NCBI GenBank assembly: GCA_036925085.1
Contig: JAUPFP010000041.1
Coordinates: 1,580,001-1,644,000, forward strand
Direction: 5' to 3'
DNA length: 64,000 nt
From: Brachycybe producta
Lineage: Eukaryota > Arthropoda > Diplopoda > Playtdesmida > Andrognathidae
Positions 44,580-56,500 of the stretch are shown one piece after another. A program made the translations under genes and the position numbers. The notes under the pieces are model-generated. The model was given only the letters and a program-made list of their open reading frames with translations. It had not been told where the DNA came from and searched no databases. The stretch's first letter is position 1. Each line of letters opens with the position of its first letter.

Positions 44580-47500
44580 TCAACTATTAATTTCGTTATT
44601 GTCTGAAGACAATACGCGATCACTTTCGTTGGCAGCGGTTATAGCGACAATAACTGGTTGACAATGAAGAAGCAAATCACAAGGCAACATAGTCACTTGT
44701 GAAAGAGGAACTTCATTTTCTTCCAAAGTCAATGATTCAGTCCTTACCGAATGCATAGGAACGACTGCATCTAGGGGCTGCAAAGTCGTTTCTAAAGAAC
44801 TCATATTATCCACAGCCATTTTATTTGGCTCGCAATTACCAACTGCTGACACAGATCTTGAGCACATCGTTTCATGCTGTTCGCCCTTCCCCAAAACATG
44901 ATTTGGATCCTCCATTCTTGACATATTGTCAGCCGAGACATATACTTCTAGTAAATCTGTAGCTGAATCCAGGCTTCTCCTTTCTAATTGATCTCCCGTG
45001 ACAAAATTACTACTCTGGAAACATGTCTCGCTGTTCGTATGATCAACATTGGCTTTTGCCACACACTCAAGCAACTCTTGTTGTTGTTGTTGTTGTTTAC
45101 TACTGACAGAATTGAGAAGTATATTTCTCTGAAGACGCTGTAATCTCATGCTGCTTTTTACACCTGTTTTCCGTTCTGTTGAAGATTTCTGCTGCAAAAT
45201 ACCCGTGCTCTCGTTTCCCCCGACGAGACCAGAACACAACTTCTTAGCGACTCTTCCGCGTTTCGCGATTTTTGATTTTGCACGTTTTCTACTATCCTTC
45301 ATAGGTGTACTATCACAGGCGTGGTCAAATAAATGTTCTTCGGTGGTGAAATGCTAAAAAAGGCGAGAAACATTGTCATTCAATATGCATTAAATTGAAA
45401 AAGTTGAAAAATTAACTATCAATTCTTTTTAAATTTTTCTTTTTTGGTGGTTGACGAACCGGTTCGAACCAGTTCCCAATATGCATTAGCAGATTTGCAC
45501 AGCACATTAGTAAAAAGTAGCAAAGGGCAGATCCGAACTGAATCTACCCAATTCGGAACCAGTTTTATAATTTCGCCCTATACTGGCGAATTGGTTCTAT
45601 CACTTCCAGTAATTGTCGAACCAGTTCTACCGGTTCTGAACTGTTGACATTTCTTTGTATATCTGTTGGATCTTTTTTAAACCTTTAAAAATTATTGTTT
45701 ATCTCTCTCCAAAGATTTCCTTTTGAAGGAACATATAAATAAAGGAGTTAGCAAAGCCAATCATAGACTGCTGGTTTGTTCAGCAGACGTTAAAATATTG
45801 TACAGAAAGGTCTTATTTTTCTCTTGTTAGACCACAATTAGAATACTAGTGGAGTAACCCATCATAAATGACATGGGTAAACCGTCATATATGACGGGAA
45901 ATTATAGTTTAACTATTTTATTCAAATACTGAAGGTCACTCAAAGGACGTTTCCTTTTCCCCTCTCCCCCACCGCCCTCATATGTGTTTGCTTGAAGGTT
46001 TTTGTTTTTGTTCATACAGCGTTACACATCGCCAGACATACTTGGCTTAATATATATACGCTCGTATAACTAGTGGGGTAACCCGTCATAAATAACGGGA
46101 GCATAATTCACAGGCAATTGTGCGCATGCGCGTCGTTTTTTTTTTTCCTTTTTTACTCCTTTCATTTCAATTTCAGTCACCCCTCCCACTTTTCTCTCTC
46201 TCTCCCACTGCTACACTTTCCAACCTTTCCCCCTCACCCCCTCCCACTTTTCTCTCTCTCTCCCCTTCTACACTTTCCAACCTTTTCTCCTCACCCCCTC
46301 CAACTTTTCACTGTATCTCCCCCCTTCTACACTTTCCAAAGGAAGAGTTCAACATATAGTTGACCTTGAGAAAAAAAACGGTTCATTTATTCAAATTTAT
46401 ATAAATTTCGACGTGCTTCAAGGGTTTTGTACAGTGTTACTCCACACACACACATACACAGACCTGGGATATTATATATATAATGATAATTGTTCACCAA
46501 TTTGGAGTTCTGAAACGACGATGAAAACACTATTTACATCTTTCACTGCAGATGATCATTCGCGATGTATATCCTGAGCAACGCCTCGCCTTTCTTGTAC
46601 GTTTGCTAGCTGCAGAAAACAGGGCATTGTTCGATGGAATTCTTACTAGAAAATCCCCGCATGAGTAGCTACAAGGTCCTAAAGTTGGTCACTCTGCGAG
46701 ATAGCAGTGTTGGGAAGGCAGAATGGCCACATCACTGGCCACATTTGAAAAGGGTTTAAATCTGTCTCACTTCCATGTGCCTACTCTAATGGTAAAGAGT
46801 ACGTACGCCACAGTATACACAGGAAAAAAGACAATCTAACCATGAATATAAAATCATGCAAGAAAAAGGGCAAAAAAAAGGATGTCTGTATGTCTGGATT
46901 CCCAAGTTTGTGGGCCGAACAACTCAAGAACGGAATGAGATGAAGGCATGCAGTATTTTTTATTTGATTCAGTGGGTCAATATGATGCTCCTGATAAAAT
47001 AGCATGTGCATAGAAATGCGGGCACGTGTGTACATGTGCATACACATGTGCACACGTATACATGTATACACATGCGTGCACGTGTGTGCATTTGCGTACA
47101 CATGCACGCACGTGTGCACATGTGCATACACGTGCGTGCATGTGTGTACACGTGCGTGCATGTGTGTACACATGTGTGCACGTGTGTACATGTGCGTACA
47201 CATTGCGCAAAAATTTCAAAAGTTACACAGTTCAGAGTGGTCGCAGTTGAAGTGTAACTATGGTTCTTCATGAAATTTTAACTTTGAGAATTCATTTGCA
47301 AGTGATTTATGGGTTTTTACGGTCCTCGGAAGTCTGTTGGGCCCTCCTGAGTTCATTTCAGTGCTTTTCAGGGCATCTAGAAGACTTTCATTTCTTGCCA
47401 TTTTTTTTTTGAAAATATTCATAGACTTGGAATATTTATATAAATTCAAATATTCATTGCAAGTGAACCAGACGAGCGGGAACGAAACTGCATCGATGCA

Positions 47501-50500
47501 TTCCCAGAAAAGTCTGGAAAGCAGGGATGTTTTCGGAGTGGGCGTCATTGAAGTGCTTGTGTGATTCCTCATGGATTTGTAACTTCGAAAATTCATTGCA
47601 TGTGAACCAGAACGTATGTATGTACGTGCACGCATGCGCACACGTGTGTAAATGTGCGTCCACATGAAAGCATGTATATACATGTGCGTACACATGTGTG
47701 CACGTGTGTACATGTGCGTACACATGAGTACATATGAGTACATGTGCATACACATGCGCGTACGTGTGGACATGTATGTACATGTGCATATACATGCGCA
47801 CACGTGTGTACATGTGCGTACACATTGCAAACAAGCGTGCACGCGTGTACATGTGCATACACATTGTGTGCATGCGTGTACATGTGCATACACATGTAAC
47901 AATGAAAGAAAATTAGTTGTTTGATATATGTAAGCGTATATTAAAGCAATGGAGGTCTATAGGGTTCCTTGAATCCCTTGTTATCTATATGTTATAAGGA
48001 ATTGTGAAAGATCACAAAACGTTGAACTCAATTTACATGTATGTAAAACATAACTTTTGTTACTTCCCCTTGGCTTCTAGGCACATTTTTTAAGTCAAAC
48101 GTAACAAAAGGCCGTAATTCAGTCAGCTGCAACGTTCCTAGCTGTTAACCATAAGCAATGGCAGTAACAAAGGTGTGCAAAGAAACAGTTTGTAAAATTT
48201 AATAATAACTTCCTAACCAAAACCTACGCTCGTAAGATCGTAGACTTCTTGGAACACTGTGCAACACAGTGAATACAAAATCAACAGCAAAAGACAAATA
48301 ATATGTTGCAATTTTCCACAAAAATAAACATCTTTACCTTTTTACAAACCACACACGAAAGAGTCAATTCTTGTTGGGTGTGCAGTTGCTCGTGTTTTCG
48401 CAAGTGTGATGGACGACTGAATGTCTTTCCACAATATCGACACTTATATAAAAAAAAAACACATATAAATAAAAAATTAAGTGAATCATGGCAGTGTGTG
48501 TCAAAACGATATTACCTTATACGGTTTCAGTCCACTATGAGTCAGAATGTGAGCTTTCAACTTATCTGGACGATGAAATTCTTTAGTGCAGCCATCATAA
48601 TTGCGGAACGGACACTTGTAATGTTTTACTGGATTATGGATGAGCAAATGTCGCTTCAGTTTGTCTTTACGATTGAACGATGCCTTGCATTGCGTACAAC
48701 AGAACGGCTTTTCGCCGCTATGGATTAGCCGATGAATCTTAAGGTAATGTTCTGTTTTGAAACGTTTATGGCAATCTGGACAACTGTGAAGTTCTGTAGA
48801 ACCATGTGTTGGTAAGTGCCGTCTTAGATATCGTTCACAGGTAAACACTTTATCACACAACGGGCATAAATAACTATGGGTTGTCGTTGTCATGTGATGA
48901 TCCAAAGCTTCCGGAGTCGCGTACTTGTTCAAACACTTTGTGCAACGATAATATCTTGAAAATTAAAATCAATTAAAACATTTTTAGTAAGTTTTAAATT
49001 ACTGTTTAATGCCCCTATCACAATAGCAACTTTTGATGCAATTGGAACATGCGATTCAACTTTTGATGACACTTTCTTCTACATCTCTGTATAAAAAAAC
49101 TTACATATAACACAACAAACTAGTTTCACAAGTTGTTTCGTAAGTGTCTTCAGTCGTTACTAAAACAACCAATAAGAAAATAAAACTGAATTCAAAAACT
49201 TGAGATGAAACTGAAATTGTACACCCCACTATAAACATCTTTCCCTGGACCACGCCCCACACCGAGCTTGGTTGGTCAAATGATGAAAAATGCGACGTAC
49301 AAGTCGAATTTGGCGAAATGCATTTTACAACCGGCCAGACGCCAACTCCGCAGTGACGAGGAAAGACAAAGACAAGACCCATGCCTCACCAGGGATTTGA
49401 AACTGAAACCCCCAGCAAGACAAGCGGAGGCTTTCTGCACTGCACTACCGAGGCGTCGGCTCATTTAAACCTCATCATTTAAACCTGTAATGTCATTAAA
49501 CAGCTCACTCCTGATTAACATTTTAGTGGCAATTTTTACAAAAAGCTAGATATATACATATAAGGTAGACAACATGTATGAATTGAGGTAGGGGCGATTA
49601 AAAGACTGTATAAAACCGTCTGCTGTTGGGCATGAAAACATCATGTCACTCTGCGGGGAAGTTTACGTTGTTCAGTTTTCGTACGTCTGTTTTCGTCATG
49701 ACCTTGTGATTATATGACGGGAAACACATTAAATAATATACACTCATGTAACATTAAATTTGATTAGGCAATATACAGTAGTGAAACAAAAACCTTAGCA
49801 TGTGTGACTGGTGAACACCTTATTGATTATAACTGAAAAACGACAGCATAAACTTTACGATGAGAATTACAAAGTTATTCCAATCTTAACTAGTGGGCGC
49901 GCATTACGTTAATCATTAACAATATTTCAACAGGAAGCTCCATAGATGAAGCTTATATATTGGTTACCTTATATGTATTATGTCGCATCCATTTGATGTA
50001 ATTGTCCATTACACGAAATGTATATCTATTTCGCATTTTTTGTGAAAATGAACATACACATTACGCATAATGGACAATTACACCAAATGGATACGAAATG
50101 TTGAGAAAGTTTCATCATAGTTGTACATCATATAACACTACAAACTCTTGAGATGCATGTCACATGGATAGTTTTCTTGGTTTAATGAAAAGGTGCTAAT
50201 GTAATAGGGGCCTAAGAGTCTTCGAAGCATGCCTTCTAGCTTTTTTCTCTTTGTCTATGTTTCAAAGAAGTAGTTTCTACTCTCAAATAGGCTTACTCTT
50301 TAAATTGAGAAAGAATATTAAAAATAAGACATTGTCAATTAGACTATATTAATATTTGTCAATAAGGAAATATACGCAATCGATTCGGAAAGGCCATTCT
50401 AGGCTCAGTGACATTGTGGCATTCGACCCTAACGGGAAAAAGGCCATTATTGTAGATTCACAGTCAGTTATGAGACAAATAAAAGACCAAAATCTATCAA

Positions 50501-53500
50501 TCTGTAATAAAAGGCAAAGACCTACGAAAGGTGTTTTGCATTCTACAATGATAAATATTCACTAAACTTCGGATCATAGGATTGGGCAGTTCGCGGACTA
50601 GGGTTGGAAGGCCGTGGTACAGTCGGGAAAGCTGTACAAGGTTGCTTGCCGAATTCAAGCTGGACAATTCAAGGATCAGAACTATCTTCGACGAGGTTCT
50701 AATTTCGACAATTCGAATTTGACACAACCATATCTATGCTTAAACCACACTATAATGAAACAGATATACTATACTTCAGTGTAATTTAGAGAGCCTTATA
50801 AAATCAGGGCCAGGCTGGATGCGGCCTGAGGGCCATACATTGCAGGCCCCATAGTCTCGAACCACAAAACCCTTAGCTTTTTTAAAATTGGGTATGCCTG
50901 TTTGAGACTTTAATACACTTTTCTATATAAAAATCCACATGCTAATAAGTTCCTGATCAGCATTTTCACAAAGTTATGGACACTTTGATGTTGGAACAAG
51001 CACAAATTTCAGTGGTCTGCATACACCAGTAGCACAACCAGGATTGTTAGCCGGGGGGGGGCTAATTAGATATTAAATAAGTCTTTATATCTCCGGGAGG
51101 GGGAATCTGAAGGGCCAAGGGGAGATTTTAAGTCCTGGGGGCTTTAGCCCCCGTGGTTGCGCCACTGGGGTCTACACATTCAACTGCTTTGACAGTTATA
51201 ACTAGTTATAACATTATACATTAAATCATCACTGGTTCACTGACAATTACAGACATGCTTTTGGTCTTGCTCAAAAGTTCTAAGTTCAGGTTTTAAATCG
51301 ATATGCTAGACAAGCTAATTAGAGTAAGCCATTTAAATCCTATGTTCATTTTAACTTCAATTTCTGAAAACAGATTTCAAAAAATTCCTCGGTAAATAAG
51401 TCAACAAACCTCGTTCCAGGTTTCACTATTTCATTCGAATAAACACTGTGCGTATACTGATGAACACCCAAGTCGTAAAGAGATGCGAATGTTTTGTTGC
51501 AAACGTGACACCGATAGATCATTTCGTTCTCGTGAGTCTTCGTGTGTTCCAAAAAAGTGTCCAGCTCATGGAATGTTTGTCCACACGCTTTCATTATGCA
51601 TTTGTAAACCTATACGATCAGCCCAAATCGGGCAAAATGAGAAGCCAAAAAGCAGTTTTAGACTCTAACTCTGTCATCATAGTTGAAAACTGACTTGCTC
51701 GTTTTTGTGTGTCTTTAGGTGAGTTTTCAGCCTGAGGTATGTCTTAAATATTTCATTGCAATATTGGCAAACGTATGAATTATCAATCACAACTTTCAAT
51801 TGACCATCGCTTGTAGTTTTGCTTCCATCGTTCTAAAAAAGACAAACAGCAAAAAAAAACGCAGTTTTTTAAAAAAATGCTGTACATGAATTAATTATGC
51901 TCGTGTAGTCTGTTCATAATGTAAGTATAATCTAGTCATATTCCCTAACCGGTCATTCTACACAAATTCCAGACAGATTACAATCGAAGCAGTTCTCAAA
52001 ACCAAATTAACTTTTATATTTTGTTGTGTTCTGTTTTAAGGCTCGGGAGACGAGATGATATGTACCGAACCTAACCACAACTGATGGGTCTCATTTTGGC
52101 GGGTTTCTTCAGTTGGCCGTTACGTTACCACAGCAACTAACGGCCACGTGAAGAACCAACAGTCGGTACAAATTATCTCGTGTCCTGAGCCTTAAAACAA
52201 AATACAACAATAATTCTGGGCACGATGACCGAAAAAACTGCCTGCAGATAGAAATTGTTCTTTATGTTTTCTGTAATATACAGTAATAAATACGTTTTTT
52301 AGGTTTATTTTAGCTGTTATTAGTGATAACTGCCAACAAATAAAAAAATTGCTTAATTTTACACTAACACATATTTTATAATATTTTCAGGCATATTAAG
52401 TAATGCTTTCAATTTTAATCTCGGGGTAATAATAAATATCTGAACGAACAATGCCGTATAGTCGGCATCAGTATTCTAAACTGTTAAATTGGGTGAAATT
52501 ATGCAAATATCAACCTATTTCAATACTACAGTATATACTGGGTATCTACATCCCCTTATGAAAGATGAAACATACAATAGTTGGCAACACATAAAACGCT
52601 AAGGTGGCTGAATAGATATTTATTTTGTTTTGCCTGCTGCTGGTGGCTAAGCTCCATAGATGGTTTTGGAAAACTTGGATGCAAAAACGTCAAGTGAACG
52701 TTTTTTTTAAAAAAGAACATAATGAAAAAAAAAAAATTCAAATTGTTTTCAAAACTAGAATGGTAAAAGATTTTGTTAAAAGTTTTTTCATGGCAATATC
52801 GTGAAAATGAACCATTCTTTGGTTTTTCCGATTGACATTTCATGAAAAACTCTTTTCACCTTTTTGAAACTGCCAAGTTTATTTATTGCTAAAGATGTCA
52901 ACATGAAAATTTATTTTAGCATTATTACCAACTACTCTAGTTTCTAAAGCACTTTGATTTTTTTGTAATGTTTCCCCTGAAAAACGTTTGCTTGAAAAAT
53001 AAATTTGGGAAACTCTTATAGAATATACAGCCACTACAGTGGCACTATCCAGTACATTCACAGAAAAACCACACAGCACAGAAGTGCAATACAACTCACC
53101 ATTTGGTCTGTTTGACTGTTAGCGGAAGATGTGATCACAGTTTCGTGACATTTATCAATGGGATCACCAGGATCGGCACAAGATGTTGGAGGCGCGGATT
53201 CATCGAGGCTCTCTGTCCGTTGATCTGGCAGTGTACGTGATAAATCACCAGGCCATACCTAATTGAAAGCAACAAACCAAAAAACAAAAGAAGTTTAATG
53301 GCCTCTATAATTTCATGAAGAACAAAAATGTGAAGAAAAAACAGATGAGGAACCTTGTGAGTTTGCATATGTTTCTTGACATTGGACTTTTGCGCAAAAG
53401 CACGACCGCACACAATGCACTGGAAAGGTTTCTCTCCAGTATGACTTCGCAAATGCTGTTGTAAGTCGAAGTTCTTCGTGAATCCTTTGTAGCAATAAAT

Positions 53501-56500
53501 GCATTGTAGTTTAACTGCCTAAAATAAGTGAACTGTCAAATTAGTCATTAATTAATACCTCACAATTGCACAATTTAAAAACACCCTAGACCAGTGATCC
53601 CCAATTTTATTTGACTACGGGAACCCTTTGACAATCTTTATTACGGAACCCCAATAGTACTTTTACATAACACCGTAAACGGAAAGAGAAAAATGTCAGA
53701 AAAAGTAGATATCGATAAAAAATAATATAGGCACGTAATCTTAATAAAATGATAATTTCGGGCATCAGATTCACTTTTAATTAATAATATTAAAAAAAAA
53801 TCGCCCCATTTCAACGTACAGTACATAGGCTTGTAAATATTAAAACTTTAAGACACAAATTACTTTCATGATGATACTGACGGTTTTTAAAATTAACTTT
53901 TGGGCAGTTTGTAAAGGTAAATTTCAGTTTTCTATTAAGGTGAAGTGGGAGATTAAGTGCATCCTAATCTTTTTCAAAGTTCAACCTTGATGTGACTGTA
54001 TTATACATGTACTGTAGAAAAATGAACACTATGGTCGCATTAAAGGATAACATATTAAATACCTATCGACAGTGGTCCACAATTCTCTATGTTTCAGGGG
54101 AAGTGGACCCATACACACGTTCTACACATTAAGAAACAAACAACTGCGGGTTAAGTGTGCTGCTGTGCATTCTACGAATTGTGAACGTAATACTTTTTTT
54201 TTAAACTAAAATTATCTTTAGTACTTCAAGCATTACATCATGCTACAGTAACGCTTTAGCGTACAATGGTGAATATAAAAAGGTGGTAATGTAATTTTTC
54301 ATAGAGTTCCACACGTTATTCTAGAGACAACTTATTTGACTGTCTCTTCAAATATTCTGCAAATTGTACAAATAAAAATAAAACGAGTTTAATACATTTG
54401 CACTATGGTAGCCTTGTGGTTGCATATAACACAAAATGCATTTTGTGGGATAAGAAAAACCCTTAATGAAAAAAAATAACTAGCCTGTATTACCGTAAAA
54501 AAATAACACAATCAGACACAAGAAAAACATCAGTACTCTCCACTAATGTAGCAACCAATACAGTAAGCTCTCAACTTGTGCGTTCTGGAAGTTTCCTCGC
54601 AAGTCAAAAACCAGCAGTGCCACGTATTTTTTATCGTGATTACAGAGCCAATTAATACGTGGGCCACGGCGTTGCGATTGTAAATAGAAGTACCGCAGTC
54701 ACGTAAATATATAAAACCGCATAAGTCATAAGCATACTTCTATTTTCGCCCTTTAAAGTTCAATACAATTACCAAAAATAGGAATCAATTGGCCTCCAAG
54801 CTTTGAGGCTCTCGTAATCTTCATGTGACTTATGCTGCACATGTGGCTTTACAGAATAGTGACATCAAAATGACGTCACAGCCGCCGCCTTGTACCACAA
54901 TGCAATGCTTGTTACTAAACAAACGGTTACTAGCAACCATTGCATTGTGGTACACGGCGCCGGCTGTCACGTCACTATTCCGTAATGCTGCATGCGCTAC
55001 ATTAGTCGCATGAAGATAACGAGAGAATGACAATGGAATTGTTGTACAGGTACAAAGCATAAGTGAAGCCTCACTGCGAAATGCAAAAATGACAAAAGGG
55101 CAGTTCATTTAAGCTAAATTTAATCAGGACATCTTAAAACATATACTCTCCTCCTCAATTTAGAAAACTAATTAAACGTGAAACCGAACATACGCCAAAT
55201 TTGGCAGATATCCAGTTTGACGTTTGTTCAATTTGGCGTTTCTTACAGTTGCTCTTGATAACACAAGGTTAACGACATTAAAAAATCTATTACCTATCAT
55301 ATAACCACTTATCAAATGATCACAAATTACAATTATGACTACAGCATGTGCTTTCCTACCTTTTTCCCAATTGAATCAGAAATGGCGTTCCCTTTTATCG
55401 TGTTTCGTTTCTTTCCTTTAAGAGTTTCCCGTAAGGAACAATCGTTTTCGTCGGCATCTTTCTGAACGTCTTCGACACCGACATCTCCCTCCGACATGGG
55501 TTGTAACTCGGCGACAATGTTGTAAGTCACAGTGTTGCCGATATTTTTCATTTCCACAGCCGGAATGCCATCACCGATACTGAGAAGAGCGTTAGGAGCC
55601 AACGACAACGTCGTCGCTCCCTTTGACGAACTGAATTGCCCCTGACATCTGTCCAAATCGGTAGCACAAATCGGAGTTACAGTTTTTGCATAAAGCGAAG
55701 TGGGCGACGCTTTCATCTGTGCCATTGTAAATACTGTTGTCTGATTGGCGAACCGTGTCGGACATAACGTTGCTCCCTAAACAAAGAACCGGGAAAACTT
55801 TGTTATCGAAGTGCCAACTAACGAAAAGGTTCGTAACTGACTACAGTCGTGAGAGACTGCTGCAAAGATGACGACGAGATGCACGCATCCACTTGATCAT
55901 TATTCGAAACATGTGTCACTGGAAACGACAGGGTCGACGGTTCGATCCCAGTCAGAGACAAAAACTCGGCTTCGTTCAGAACTACACTTTCTGTAAGTTG
56001 CGAAAGAGACGACGATGAGACAGATGTGTATAGTGTCTGACCTTCCTAGAAACAAATCACCAAAAAAAAAAAAAAAAAGACAAACTCAACTTAAGCAAGA
56101 TTACATGATCTGTATGATCGTCCTTCGATCGAAAGAAGAGCTAGATTGCAAACATAAGAGATGAAACGTACGTTTGCTCCATACAGGATATTCGTCGCAG
56201 ATGATGAAGAATGCACAACATCATCGTCATCACTTCTTGCAACAATATTTTCGGCATTTAGATCCGACTTGCAAGGCTCTCGTTTGTGACTGATAAATGA
56301 TACCAGTGACGAGAACTGTTTTTTACATTTTCCGCACTGCAGAACGTCTTCATCATCCAAAGCTACATTCAAATTGACCGCTCCTTGTGTGGCCTCTAAA
56401 CAGTAATAGAAACAAATCATATAACATTATACGACAGAGTTAAGAGAACCATAACAGTGGGGTTTCACACGAGGTTTGTTCGATCGACTGTGCGTCGATG

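Noticed and set aside
46781-47924. Many long open frames rich in Cys, His, Thr and Val on both strands
   Set aside because: They arise from the alternating purine-pyrimidine repeats, which have no stop codons in most frames. There is no start context, domain or phase-consistent splicing.
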